Positions 34,601-45,770 of a stretch of DNA of 64,000 nucleotides are shown in pieces. Each line of letters opens with the position of its first letter. Position 1 is the first letter of the stretch. This DNA comes from Schistosoma mansoni (lineage: Eukaryota; Platyhelminthes; Trematoda; Strigeidida; Schistosomatidae), in NCBI RefSeq assembly GCF_000237925.1, contig NW_017386014.1:1-64000 (forward strand). The letters run 5' to 3'. The notes under the pieces were generated by a model. That model saw nothing but the letters and a program-made list of their open reading frames with translations, had not been told where the DNA came from and made no database searches. Made by a program: the position numbers and the translations under genes.

Positions 34601-36355
34601 AATACAGGTCTCAGAGATACAGCAAATGTTGATATTGATACTTACTAAAAGCAACTAAATCTATCTGCTTTTTAATGTGCATGGGCATATAATTTCGCTC
34701 ATTTTTTACGTGTGACTTTTGTAGTTAATAATCACACAAGTGTAGATATCAATATACAAATGAGTATCATGTTTTTGAGGGAATAAATTTTCATGTGTAC
34801 CTGTCTTTTGTGTTCTTATTATTCCTTGTTTTCAAATGGTAAATATAATAGATTAGCACATAGGGTTTCAGAAAAAACTAATCCGGTATCCATATTCAGT
34901 AGCAGCACTCAAAGTTCCGACCAATCAGTGACCTGAGTTCGTCTAGATCGTAAGGTTTTCATCAAGGACGAGCTGTTGTCTACGTTGGAAAATAAAAGTA
35001 TGGATAGGATGGAAGAAAACACAAAATAGAAAAATGGAGCAAAGAAAAATTAAATCACTCGGATCCAATGGGTAATGGTCATCTGCATTAGTAGTGAAGC
35101 AAGGCAAGCGAATCAGTTCCTTTGTAATTATACATTGTCATATTTCTGAGAAGGGTGAGGTAGTGCTTAAATGCCCAGTCCAAAGCAGGTGGTTTTCTTA
35201 GTCAGTCACTGCCCGGACCTTTTACCTAGTATTCTTATCCACAAGACAGAAATGCGATCATACTGTTGCTAGTGACCAAGGGGAGGTTTTCGCAACATTT
35301 GGTTCTTCAGGTTTCCAGAGCCCATATTCACCATTCTTTTTAGTCAGGTTTTTTCAGCTCCCTCAGGTAGACGTTTCTTAACCACCATCCAAGTTTAAGC
35401 TCTAGAAACTGACTTTTCGTCTTTTCACTTGCATAAATTACACCCGCCCCGTCAAAGGGGTAAATAAGACTTTCTTGGTAGTGGCTGTAAACGGGTGACT
35501 ATGTGACAATATTCTTGAAGGACAGCAGACTATCCTTACTCCCCGCTGTGCCAAAGCATTTGAACACATAACTCCTGCTATTCTCTGTTGGTTTATTCAT
35601 ACTCTTTAACCACTCTTCACCATTTGAACGCTGTACAATCAAGATTTGATTGTTATTAACGCTAGAAAATCTGTTCGTTCTTTAAATTTTTAGAATCGGT
35701 CCAGATGGTGTCGCTTTACCCGATATGCCGTTCAGTAACGAGGCCTACATGTTTGTTAAGGAATTGTGCATGCAGCGTAACGTTGAAATTAAGGTAGAGG
35801 CAATGGATAGAGTAGGGAATTTTGTTGGCTATCTTTACATGGACATTCCTAATCTGTCTAGTAATGAACCAGATATTAACAAGTCGTCAGGCAAGAAAAA
35901 GAAAAAAAAGTCTACCGAAACTAATGTAAAACAAAAAACAAATCTAAGTGTCTTACTAATATCTCAAGGTTTCGGTACCGTTCATCGGGCTCCCACAACA
36001 GAACGATCACCTCATTATCACGATATGCTGAAAGCAGAAGAAGATGCCAAGATTAATCGGTGTGGTTTGTGGTCATCCGATCAGTTTGTAAAAGAATGGG
36101 AAGCCGAAGTTCAAAATAATTCAGATCCTACTGTTTCGAGCGGTGCAGAGGACGGTAGTCTTGTACCACTAGCTGGTTTATCAGAATATTTGGACGACTT
36201 ATCAGAACTACAAATTGATGAAGATGGTGATTTGAAAACCGTTATCAATGATGAGAATATTAAGGTATGAAGCATATTCTTTGAAATTTTTCGGGATACT
36301 ATATTATCTCCTTGCATGTGTTTACATTTCTAAAAGCAAGAATATAACTGTGAAA

Positions 36356-36387
<32 letters not shown>

Positions 36388-38254
36388 TAAACAATTGTAT
36401 CATGCATGGTATTATATGTCTAAATTGTAAAACACCATTCTCTAACTATTTTCTATAGCAGTTATCATGGAAACCTGTTCAAATAACCGGGATCTCCAGA
36501 CCTTCTGGTAGTCAGGGTCTTCGGTTCTTCGCTCAACACTTATCAGATGCGTGCACCTTGGTGAAGATTAGTCAAATGCTGAATAGCCAATCATTTCCTT
36601 CATTCCCATCAGAATACTGTCCTAAAAAAGGTAGTCTATGTATTGCCTGTTTCAGTTTAGATAATTGCTGGTACCGAGCACGCGTTATTCGTAGTTCACC
36701 CAAATCTGTTACAGTTCAGTTTATCGACTTTGGTAATGAAGAAGTAATCGATGCAGCTGAGTATTCATCACGTCTTTCTCCTCTTCCACCTGGTTCACTA
36801 ATGCAACTCCCACCACAAGTGAAAGAATATCGTTTGGCATTTGTTCAACTTCCTCCTGATACTTCCGATCGCATGTTTGCAGAGCGTGCTTTCTGCGACC
36901 TCGTTGAAAACAAAGAAGTAGGTGAAGTGTTTGTTACTGGGTTTATCTTTTGTTTTTCGTTTTATAAGACTCACTGGCGTACAATACGTATTAACAACGT
37001 CTGCATACCGTTGGAGAAGTATCTAATTCATGACCGAATTTCTGATATATGCTTAGTAATTCTTAGATTACTTACTGATACGCCTGTATCATTAATTTTG
37101 ATTCGTTCATGTGTTTAATCTCGTACACTTCTACACGCAGTACGTATTAATCGAAGCCTTATCTGAACACATTTGTTTTGTTTATTTATATGCCACCCAG
37201 ATACATTCCCTATTAGCATCACACTTTAAAGCCTAGAACAGTTACCAAATGAAGGCTTATTAGTTAGGACTTGGTTGTCAACTCAGTTTTGAGCACCACC
37301 ACATCTACTGTGATTTTTGAACAGTTGGTTAATATCCCTTGCACACAAAGAGATTTAACCTCTAGCAAAGCGTATAAACCTGTAGTTGGTCATTGCGTTT
37401 GTTAGCGGGATACAGATTGGATTAAGATATGTTCCGTGCAGGATCGTGTTAGAGTACGCTCACTAGCTATTTCTTATCCAACAAGCGCTAGTGGATACCT
37501 GGATTAGACTCTAGAATCTCCTTATGTAAAAATTATGGATATAATAACTTTTTTCTTATTGTGATTCCTACTTCCATGCAACCTTTTTGTTTGGAATATA
37601 ATTACGTTCCTGTTCAACCGTGTTCTGATGTGGTTACTAATCGAGTGCAGTAGCTCCCAAGAATACTAAGTAGTAAAAGTAGATGTGTCGTAAGAAGAGA
37701 AATTATAACAGTGTTGTAATGATTTAAAATTATTGGTCTATAATAATTGCCGTTTTTGAAAGATCCTCCCTTCTCAATGCTGTATTTGCGTATCAAGATA
37801 TATGTTTCTGAAAAAGTGGTCCACTCTGTGTTTAAGTAAATTATTCCCATATTTTGCAGAAAATATAAACCAGTAACTTTTAAGTAAACTGTAATGCACC
37901 CAAGTTTGTTTATTTCTTTACTTTGATTCTTTTCAACAGTTGCGACTTGCTGTTGTGTACGAATCAGTACCGTGTGGAAACGAATCACTGAAACCTGTCC
38001 CAGCAGTGACACTAGTTCTACCAGTTGCAGATCATAAAACATCTGGGTCATCTGTCTGTCCAAACGACATAGATATCAGTGAGTCACTGCTGTCTAATGG
38101 TTTGGTATGTGTTGAACCTATCCAGCCTCAGCTTCTAAAACGACTACCACGCAATCTGCTCCACAAGTATCTAGATGCACAAGCACTAGCAAAGAAAGAA
38201 CGTAAAAACATTTGGCGATATGGTGACTTCCGTACAGATGTGGAACAACTGTGA
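28613..38254 (+). CDS. SND1: SND1 / Tudor-SN (staphylococcal nuclease domain-containing protein 1), complete gene
   Basis: Ten exons (28613-28690, 28811-29069, 29106-29503, 29538-29888, 31376-31585, 31713-31980, 33243-33411, 35694-36264, 36459-36917, 37940-38254), all with GT-AG borders and compatible phases, join into 3078 nt coding for 1025 residues. Approximate domains are SN1 20-166, SN2 180-335, SN3 352-520, SN4 530-700, Tudor 770-900 and a partial SN5 910-1020. In animals SND1 is an RNA-binding multifunctional protein: a component of RISC-type complexes, a nuclease for edited double-stranded RNA, a transcription coactivator and a stress-granule protein. The start is the first Met before the conserved GIVK segment. 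At 1025 residues it is longer than the human protein (910), mainly because of a Lys-rich and acidic expansion in exon 8. Introns 4 and 7 hold mobile repeats. The first four exons also exist as an inverted copy at 20195-21470. Confidence 0.95.
28811..29069 (+). CDS. SND1: SND1 exon 2
   Basis: Begins VLSGDTIMVRD after TTTTATAG and includes GPPPERTIILSNI, FAWEAREFVR and LIGKEVCYSIE, all core SN1 motifs. It ends in phase 1 before GTACGT. The 36-nt intron that follows (29070-29105) is a micro-intron. Confidence 0.92.
29106..29503 (+). CDS. SND1: SND1 exon 3
   Basis: Completes SN1 (SLVEQGLAEVR, LGKGRWS) and starts SN2 (AVVENVRDGCSVQVFILP, VTMSGIKCPS). It ends in phase 0 before GTGAGT. The next intron is only 34 nt (29504-29537). 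Confidence 0.93.
29538..29888 (+). CDS. SND1: SND1 exon 4
   Basis: Holds the rest of SN2: FFTESRLLQRDVTILLE, GSILHPNGNIAELLLRHGLA and AERFAKEKRLRVF, nearly identical to animal SND1. It ends in phase 0 at GVV-type codons before GTGAGT. Confidence 0.93.
29889..31375 (+). other. SND1 intron 4
   Basis: The first 180 bases still belong to the duplicated arm. A family A repeat (30195-30620) and antisense open frames of unknown nature (30779-31197) fill most of the rest. Confidence 0.6.
30195..30620 (+). repeat. Dispersed repeat family A, copy 3
   Basis: Matches 7385-7790 and 3650-4002 in block order: a CCTTAGACCTGATGGTC block, CCTCAGGATCATGGGGCC, GGTGTGGAATCAGGGTTTTC and a terminal ATACCAGGGAATTTG. 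Confidence 0.6.
31376..31585 (+). CDS. SND1: SND1 exon 5
   Basis: Starts SN3: ICEVGNGDNVSIKCSDG, FLSSIRAPRPQ, RIRPLYDIPYVFEAREVLR. Phase 0 at both ends; donor GTAAGT. Confidence 0.93.
31713..31980 (+). CDS. SND1: SND1 exon 6
   Basis: Continues SN3: VTAHVDYIQPKTPNT, ERVCATVRADDVNLALALVS and ELLAAEENAQSKGLGMYS, ending PIHRVADLTG, the SN3-SN4 linker. Phase 1 at the 3' end. Confidence 0.93.
31981..33242 (+). other. SND1 intron 6
   Basis: 1262 bp, AT-rich, with no clear repeat or exon. It ends with an AAAATTTTAG acceptor. Confidence 0.5.
33243..33411 (+). CDS. SND1: SND1 exon 7
   Basis: Start of SN4: SRQFLSFLQRAERLDGVVEF, IYIPRETCVITLLLGGIQCP. It leaves in phase 2 before GTATGT. Confidence 0.92.
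34080..34140 (-). mobile_element. RTE/SINE 3' tail, antisense
   Basis: TTTATTTATTTGAACACAAA then TATTGGTACACAGG is the reverse complement of the tail shared by RTE copies in this window. Confidence 0.6.
35160..35560 (+). repeat. Dispersed repeat family A, diverged copy 4
   Basis: Weak but ordered matches to the family: CACAAGACAGAAATGCGATC, then GTGACCAAGGGGAGG, ATTTGGTTCTTCAGG and a CCATATTCACCATT block. Confidence 0.4.
35694..36264 (+). CDS. SND1: SND1 exon 8
   Basis: Rest of SN4: MPFSNEAYMFVKELCMQRNV, RVGNFVGYLYMDIPNLS, then an insertion with six lysines in a row (about residues 645-650), then NLSVLLISQGFGTVHRAPTT and MLKAEEDAKINRCGLW. The exon closes with an acidic stretch (EYLDDLSELQIDEDGD) before the Tudor exon. 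Donor GTATGA, phase 0. Confidence 0.94.
36265..36458 (+). other. SND1 intron 8 with (AT)n microsatellite
   Basis: Short intron with an uninterrupted (AT)n run at about 36356-36382. Confidence 0.8.
36459..36917 (+). CDS. SND1: SND1 exon 9 (Tudor domain)
   Basis: Contains WKPVQITGIS, then the Tudor core: KKGSLCIACFSLDNCWYRAR and VQFIDFGNEEVI. The methyl-arginine-binding cage positions of animal SND1 correspond to Phe, Tyr, Phe, Phe and Asn here. It ends ENKE before GTAGGT, phase 0; reading through this donor opens a spurious extension. Confidence 0.93.
36918..37939 (+). other. SND1 intron 9
   Basis: 1022 bp, AT-rich, no repeat recognised. It ends TTTTCAACAG. Confidence 0.5.
37940..38254 (+). 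CDS. SND1: SND1 exon 10 (terminal)
   Basis: C-terminal half of the Tudor-SN module and partial SN5: LRLAVVYESVPCG, SLLSNGLVCVEP, LHKYLDAQALAKKERKNIWR, and the conserved WRYGDFRTD end. TGA stop at 38252-38254. Confidence 0.93.
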   Translation: MRLAVVYESVPCGNESLKPVPAVTLVLPVADHKTSGSSVCPNDIDISESLLSNGLVCVEPIQPQLLKRLPRNLLHKYLDAQALAKKERKNIWRYGDFRTDVEQL

Positions 38255-38681
38255 TAAACACATTGCACAACAGTTAAAACTAAACATGTGCCTTTGAAAT
38301 ACCAGGTGAATGTAAACGACTACCACCCAACAATAGCATCAATCTTATGCTCTGATTCATTTTGTCTGTTTCTTACTATATGTTTTAAGAATGCACTTGA
38401 TTGTTGTGTTTGTCTTGGTAAAATTCTAAGATTATCATGTAGGTATTCTTCTGAAAATGTAAAAAGCGGATCTACTTTAGTTCTTGTTGTCCATTCGACT
38501 CCCTACGTATAATGTAAAACCAATGTTTTTGTTAGTAAACTACTTTGATTTCTAACTTTAGTCACTTGTATTTTCGTTTCATTTGCCAAATGTTTGAAAC
38601 TATTATATCTGTGGCAATTATGTTAATTATACCAAATTATGTTCCTAAATATTTCTGTACTCAGTAATGTATGTTTACGGT

Positions 38682-38687
38682 AATAAA
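38682..38687 (+). promoter_or_regulatory. Candidate SND1 polyadenylation signal
   Basis: AATAAA followed within about 20 nt by a T/G-rich stretch, giving a 3' UTR of roughly 430-450 nt. Confidence 0.5.
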
Positions 38688-38699
38688 CTGTGATTTTGT

Positions 38700-41600
38700 T
38701 TTGTATGGCTGCATTTAAATGACCGCAATACGCTATATGCATCTTCATAAAACTTTAAAGCATATCTCCTGACTTTGTATGGCACCCTTTCTAGTGAAAT
38801 ACACAGTTTTAGTGAGCTCTTACATTGGAATGTTGGCATTCAGTCGTAAACAGTCTAGAACCTAGTGCATAAGTTACCGTCACACATCATATTGAGATAA
38901 AACTGCTAACACAAGTGCCAGTTTAGTAGAATTAGTAACAGTATCTGTGGTAGTAAAAAAAGCATTAGCCGCAGACAGTATAATTCGAAGAAAAACGAAC
39001 TCCCGAAAATAAAAACAATTTTAGATTAGGTTCCAATAGGAGAAAAAATGCATCTGGAACACTGGTACTTATTCTGACCTATGTCGCTCAACTCTCCAAT
39101 GATTAGTTACGGCGATCGAGTGAATCCAAACTAGGTAATCTTTATCCATTAATATGACCTACTTTAATAGTCACGACTAAGAGAAGTACTGCGGATGTGC
39201 TCTCCATCAGAGGGTCTTTAGATTTGTTATGTATGGGCCTATGAGTGAAGGTTGACCCCGACATTTCGTTCTTCTAGGGTTGGTGTTGCATCAAAGAAGT
39301 GGCATCCCTCAAGTGGATCCCGTTCGGTTTGCAACCTCAAGAAGCGGGGAGGCACCAAGATGATATATTTTCGTAATTTTCGAAATACTGACGTAATGCA
39401 TTTGTCTTGCTATGTAGATCACACTAAATTAGTTAGTGAATAATGTCAATAGCCATAAAGTGTACTTTGGACTCTAACTCAAATATACTGTCTTAAGACT
39501 TGAAGCTTTTTCTGCTTATTATGCTGATGATTCTTGCAGCCCGGTACCTCTTGGAATGTTGAAGTTATCGCTTCTTTCAAGAGGACGAATATAACATGGT
39601 CTCACCTAGAAAAATTTCTCTTAATCCCAGACAAAGGTCGCTCGTCAGGGAAAATTCTTAATAATAGCCACCAAAATATAAATTGAGTTATCAAATAAAC
39701 TCTTGCCAGATGGTTTGAAGCATTGTAATTTATGTGTGTACCGCACAGAAAGGAAGAAGTATATTGTAGTAATGTAAAAAGTCATCTACAACCCTTTTAG
39801 TCTTAAAGGATTACTACTACTACTACTATAAGTCAGTAAAGGGCATGGCGAGTTCGCTTACGTCGAGATCACACCTCGTGATCATTACCTAACCCAGCTT
39901 ATCTTGTGATAACCAAATGAATCGTCTTCCTCGATAACTCTAGAGTGAATAGGGTCTTACAGGAACAGTGGCATTTATCAGTAAGAGCAGATCAGAGAAA
40001 TGTGAAGTGGAGCCACTGCCTCATTAGCCAGCCGATGGCGTGCCATTGATTGGTCTGCGTCAGTCATCTTTTGACCTTGGTGATATTCGGTAACTTGTTG
40101 AACTTTCAGTGATCTGATGTAAATATATTTCGGCTTGATGGTTAACTTGTCTAGGTTTAGTTGCATTTCACTGGCCTTAAACTACATTTTGATAGTGAAT
40201 GTTACACATGTCAGTATATAATGGGCAAAACACGAAACTATTTGCTAAATTTTCCATTGTCAGATTCTGTAGACTTAAGAAATTGGTGCCAAGTGGTATA
40301 TTATTGGGAATGTGTGCTGGTTTCTTCACAATTTGACTTTAATATGTACTTCAGTTCCACTGATACTGAATGGAAAATTTCTACGTATCTTATTCAACAA
40401 GTCAAATTATTAAGCTACATTTGTTTCCTATCATTCGCACAAAAGTGAAATGAAATTCTTTAGCTAAAGGTGATCTTTCTGGACTATGTCCTGAATTGTA
40501 TTTTATTAGATACCATTTCTTTTCGTTTATTTATTAACTGTAAAGTCGATAGAGATATAAGCTGTTTCATAGGATTAAATAAAAGTTTTTAGACGACTAT
40601 TATGAGTGTAGGTTTTCAGGGATTTATGTGCTTACAACCTTTAAAGATACTCAAACTCCATCTCTCTAAATGACGTCATCCATCTTTGCTTTGGTTCAAG
40701 GATAACGGAAATCATTTTCATCCTCCACCTTGAGACACTTAGTTATTATTATAGGATATTCATCTCCTGATGTTTTCCTATTATTGGTAATTCGGAATAA
40801 GAAAGCAAGTTGACTTTTCATTTATCTTGGTGTAGGATTTTATGACATTAAATCTATTCCCAAGTGTGGTAATTTGACACTGGTTTTTGCTTCAGTGTGA
40901 CATTTTACTTTATACTTTTTAGTGTAACATTATATCGGGTCAGTATGTTTTGTACTAAATAGGTGTGAATTTTCTTCAATATGAGAAGTGCGAACTTCCT
41001 CTTAGTGTAACAGTTACATTCCTTGTATTATTCTATGTGAACTTCGTATATGTTCTACAGTAACCCTGTTTTCTTTCATTTACATGATGTTTGTTTTGTA
41101 TTCATCAAGTATATGTAAAATCAGTATATGAATAGGTATTTGGTTTAATAGTGATATAGTTTTCGGGACGCGTCTTTGAAGGGTCAATAAATCCCCATTT
41201 GTACCAGCCTTCGTATTTCCGCTTTGCGTCGTAGGAATCCCAATGTTCCTAATTTCCAAGTACAAGCAGTAAGATCGCTGATAGAATTGGGCTGGAACAT
41301 ATATAACAGAGACGAAGCCAAACATAAGTTACTTATCCAGTCAAACATTATTGGATGATTAGTCTCTAAGCTCATCCAAATTGTAGAAGCCTTTGCCATT
41401 TATTTAAAATCATAGAAATAGGAACTATCACCATGATCATATTTTACACATAGGACGTGTATTCGGGTGAAGACACTAACTCTCACGGACAAGGACAGGA
41501 TGAAACAAAATATGTTTAAGATTATATTGCCACATATTACTCAAGACGTTACTTCAAAGGGTTTGTATATGGCTAGAGACAAATCGAATTCAACCGTGAA

Positions 41601-42998
41601 TATCATTAATAAAATAATGGACACATCTACGATCTAATATAATTCTTCCTTATATTTCTAAGCTTCCTTATTACTAATTTCTTGAATGCTTTTTAAAATT
41701 TATCTTACAAATTTGATTATTTAAAAGATATGAACATGGAGAATACCACCTCTATAATGCGAATATAGAGTGAAAACTTGGCTAGATATGATGAAGTTTG
41801 CTACAAACGAGCGTCAAGTCTTTTATCCGAACAACTTTATGTAATAAAACGTATACTTGAACTTATAGAAAGTACTGAAAGAACTACATATTCATATCTT
41901 AAATTTGTATAAACATAACTAAACCTTTCTTTGTATATGGTGTAAACATCTATGTGGAGGTCATTTTGAATGAGTAAATTCAAACATTTGATGCCTTGAA
42001 AATAAATACAGTTAACATTTTACTAACTACCAAATCAATATAGTTAACATTTTACTAAATACCTTCGCTGCATAAGGAAAAGCCTATTCGACTAAATTAT
42101 ATACAACTTCAAATGTTTGACTAATTTGCGATTTGACTACTATTAATGAGCGATTCAAATTTTTCGGATGTTCATCTAGACCTGAAGGCATCTATTTATT
42201 TTTAAGGTAACCGAGGGCTCAAACATGGTGAACTTTTAGTTGCATTTATTCTACCTTAATTTAAATATAGAGTTAGGTGTCATTCAAAACTCTGCGTTAT
42301 TTGATCTTATTTTCTTCGCCTCAAATGTAGTCTTATTTCGTTAATTTCTTGTCTTTCTACGCTTTTATGACGTGTCCTTACCTAGAACGATACTCAACTA
42401 CACACAGTCTCACTTTGACGCCTAATGGATCTTTCGTATCTCATTACCTCCATTGTGTCTCAAATCTAGTACTTACTTCTACACACACAATAGTCGTTAG
42501 ACTACAAACATATATTCAGTGGAATTTCTACCACTGTTATTTTCTCACAGTTCAAGTGATCGTATACCTTACATGTACATGTCTCAACATAATCCATGAA
42601 ATCCCCATAATTATATTTTAATTGGATAAGTTTAAAATCAATAACCGGTAAGTATAATTCTTCAAAAACCAAGTGATCATACTTACAAACGTACTTCAAT
42701 AACGTAAGTCTTCATTTCATAGATACATAAATGGATTAATGACAAAAAGTCATTGTTGCACAAAAAATTAAATATTTTGTCTATATGACTACAAAATGAT
42801 AAAGCAAATTACAATAAAGAATTCAAAATCAACGAAATAATCAAAAACTAATATAAACAACAAATTATCTACAGATTCTAATGGGAATGTAAAGAGTTCG
42901 AAAACTTAATCTGTGCTGTATAATGGAAGTATGTTAGTCTAACCAAATTTGGTTAATTATACAACACAGAATTATGCACACACGTCTCTAAATTTCTG
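38700..42998. other. Unassigned region between SND1 and LIN7
   Basis: Mostly AT-rich. Candidates for old repeats are 39230-39450 and 39830-40130. A 71-codon minus-strand frame at 41184-41399 looks protein-like but matches nothing I know. The part next to 42998 should include the LIN7 3' UTR on the minus strand. No splice-supported exon was recognised. Confidence 0.4.
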
Positions 42999-43096
42999 TT
43001 AATTAAGTTGTCGACGTCGAGCTTTCTGTTTGTCAAAACGTGCTCCCATCTCTTCAAGAATACGTGGTGTATACCTTACGACAAGTTTCACAGTAC
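42999..43096 (-). CDS. LIN7: LIN7 terminal exon
   Basis: Read on the minus strand after a CCATTATAG acceptor, the exon codes in phase 2 for TVKLVVRYTPRILEEMGARF, then a basic tail with KARRRQLN and a TAA stop. This is the end of the PDZ domain and the C-terminal helix of LIN7/Veli/MALS, an adaptor that with CASK and Mint organises polarised membrane and synaptic complexes. LVVRYTP and LEEMxARF are diagnostic. The protein ends soon after the RRRQ motif, without the longer Gln-rich tail of some animal forms. Confidence 0.87.
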
Positions 43097-43289
43097 CTAT
43101 AATGGAAAGGAGATTATTACAACTTGTTTCATATGATGATTCAAACTGAAAACACACTGCATAACAAGTGATTATGAGTATATTAAATACTACACATAAT
43201 GTGAACACGTATATATAGATGAATATTCTAGCATTGTGAAAACGTGATTATTAGATAATGAGGATAGTAACATAAAACTCTGTAACAAT

Positions 43290-43560
43290 GAAAAATCACA
43301 TGAATGCCGTACCAGGGCATTTGGTTCCTCGCTTTCTTCCGGCCCACTTCTATACCATAAAACACTGTTGAGGTAAGCGCTGGTTGTGCAAGCCCGACAC
43401 ATATCTCAACCACCATAGTTGATGAAGACTTACTACCTCTTCAATCAATTCGCCATCCTTACCTGGTACCCTTTTCCTAACCCAGACATTGCTTACTCCA
43501 TGGTCTTAAAATATACGAGCAATGCTCTGAAGATACTTACAATCGAATACTAGTAATCAA
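43290..43560 (-). mobile_element. RTE-type 3' fragment
   Basis: The minus strand shows the RTE C-terminal region (ATGGAGTAAGCAATGTCTGG, then GGAAAAGGGTACCAGGTAAG) in broken frames, comparable to 44690-44790. Confidence 0.5.
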
Positions 43561-44212
43561 CCAATATCCTTTATTCCTAATAGGCGTGTTTCACGTTTAC
43601 AGAGTAGAAAGAAGAAAACTGCTACATGGTAAACTCGTCCAACGGTTGAGAGTTTAGCTTATGACCAAATACATGGTAAGTAGGAGGTTGAATCAATAGC
43701 AGTATTTACGATAGTAAATGAAACGGAACACAAGGGGGAATGAATTTACGGGGCTCTAGATTTAAGTAAAAGATGAAGAACACAAGTATTTACATCACAG
43801 GGTGATTTTGAGTCACGTCGACCAGCGTCTACAACCAGTGATCAGTAATAACATTGACTTCAACGAGGTAGTTTTCACCCACTCTCACCAAGATTATAAA
43901 CAAAATGTCAGTATCATGATCTCAATTCATGGCTTGATCACTCCAAGGTTTATTCCAACTTACTCTTATTCCTGTCACCAACACGAGTCCAGATAGGGGA
44001 TGATTGGACACATGTACCACAAGTTTTTGTCACTCACCTGCAGCTTTATTGGAATATTTCAGTAAAGTATTTTTTATCAGTAATGCGGAACGACCAATGA
44101 TTTACTGTGATTGTGGCCGCTTGTTGATGGACTCTGTAACTATCGATAAAGGTACTGTCTTAAGAATACCTCAGTATCTCAAACCTGATAAGTCCGATAG
44201 TCCTGTCCTGAT
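43561..44212. other. Unassigned, repeat-like
   Basis: No PDZ-coding or other exon was recognised. Short frames only. Confidence 0.3.
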
Positions 44213-44540
44213 TGTAGCCGCTACATTGGCGTAGTGGTCAGGTTTGTCTATCGTGACGACCCAATCGAGCTATATCAGCTGGAACGTATATTCATGTGAG
44301 TCCTACCATGCCGGGCAAGTCGAGTGGAGAACAGTAAGACTAAAAGCAACAACTGAAGGTCCGAGGGCGACGTCGTACTGCTGGCTGTAGAGGGGTGTGA
44401 CAACAATGTGTTTCCCTCGGACAACCAGCATCTGCGGCGATGCTGCCTTCTAACAAGGAAGGGGGGGGTAGAAAAGATCGACCCTAAAAATGTCAAGCCC
44501 TACCTTACCTTACGGATTTCTGTTTCCTGCGGTAAGGCTC
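44213..44540 (+). repeat. Dispersed repeat family B, copy 3
   Basis: Plus-strand copy of 9590-9945: AGCCGCTACATTGGCG, TATCGTGACGACCCAATCG, ACTAAAAGCAACAAC, ACAACCAGCATCTGCG and AAGGAAGG followed by a G-run. It joins an RTE fragment on its right. Confidence 0.6.
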
Positions 44541-45320
44541 TTCGAAGAAGAAAGACAACGCGTCAAAACGGCGCAGCAGTTCGTTCCGTCCTACTTTATG
44601 GCTGTGAAACATGGCCAATAAGAGTAGAGGATATTTGTAGGATACTAGTATTCGATCATAGGTGTTTTCGAAGCATTGCTCGTACATCCTGGGACCACCG
44701 GGTAAGTAATGGAGTTGTTAGGAAACGAGTACTAGGTAATGATGGCAAATCGATTGATGAAGTAGTGAAACTCCGTCAGTTGAGATGGCTGGGACACGTG
44801 TTACGTATGCCCAACCACTGACTGCCCAGACGATAATTCAATTGGTGTCACCATCTTGAAACACCGACTTCGGTGGCTTGGACATGTTTTACGAATGTCG
44901 TCCCAGAGACTTCCACGTCGTGCATTATTTGCCGACCCTGGGACTGGTTGGAAAAAGCGGAGAGGAGGTCAGTGTATGACATGGTGTCGTGGCATGAAAG
45001 AGAGCTGCAAAGGGCTAGCTTCTGTTGGTCCTTCACGACTCCTTGGTTGGGGTCCGAGAGATAGTGCAACACAGTGGCTAGAGACGTTATCAGATATGGC
45101 TCAGAATAGAAACCAGTGGCGATCCTGCTGCAACCTTCTTTTACTTTCTACATAAAGTATGGTTCTTACTTTCCTATTTGAAAGAGTCTTCTGGTCGTAC
45201 ATTTTAGTCCGCCTTATCTTTTCATCCCTTCTCTTCCTACTTTCATTATTTTGTGTGGCGCATGTGTACCTGGTGCCCTTTTGTACCAATATATATGTGT
45301 TTAAATAAATAAATAAATAA
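44541..45320 (+). mobile_element. Chimeric RTE-type 3' ends
   Basis: The first part (to about 44820) codes for LYGCETWPIRVEDICRI, FDHRCFRSIARTSWDHRVSN and LRQLRWLGHVLRMPNH. It is cut off and continued at 44821 by a different RTE lineage coding again for LKHRLRWLGHVLRM, then GWKKRRGGQCMTWCRGMKES, ending with the ACCAATATATATGTGTTTAA tail near 45285. The same functional segment thus occurs twice in a row from two lineages. Confidence 0.75.
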
Positions 45321-45770
45321 AACAGACGTGCAGTGCTTTATGGTGTAGGAGTGGGTTGGAAGAAAGCTAGGGGCAGCCAGATCAAAACGTGACACAAATC
45401 CATGAAGTTACTAACAAGTGGACTGAGCCGTGTTGGTAAGTGTAGACTACCTGGTTGGGATCCGCGAGATGATAACAACCGATGGTTAGAGACCTTGAGT
45501 GACATGGATCAAAATCGTTTGTAATGGCGAAGGTGCATCCACTCTTTGTGTTCTGCCAAATTCTAATCTTCTGAATTCTTTAAGTCCCTATCCTTTTTCT
45601 CTTTCCAAATTTATTTCACTGTATTACACTCCTTCAATAACATCTTTAAACCCTTATCTTTCACATAATGCTTATACTCTTACTACCACTACCATTATGG
45701 AATTGGAATCGACAACTTCATCTCTGTGCTAATGTGGTATGGCAGCTCGAACTGATGCACGTACTTAAAA
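45321..45770 (+). mobile_element. RTE-type 3' fragment
   Basis: Carries GTAGACTACCTGGTTGGGAT, GACATGGATCAAAATCG and the GTGCTAATGTGGTATGGCAG tail block, as in 19640-19890. Confidence 0.6.

Larger units (their letters stand above)
33412..35693 (+). other. SND1 intron 7
   Basis: 2282 bp carrying an antisense RTE tail (about 34080-34140), two coding-like fragments in one frame (34260-34654, see findings) and a diverged family A repeat (35160-35560). Confidence 0.55.

Noticed and set aside
36900-37118. Read-through extension of SND1 exon 9
   Set aside because: The GTAGGT donor at 36918 joins to exon 10 in the right frame and restores the conserved Tudor-SN sequence; the read-through part has no similarity to SND1.
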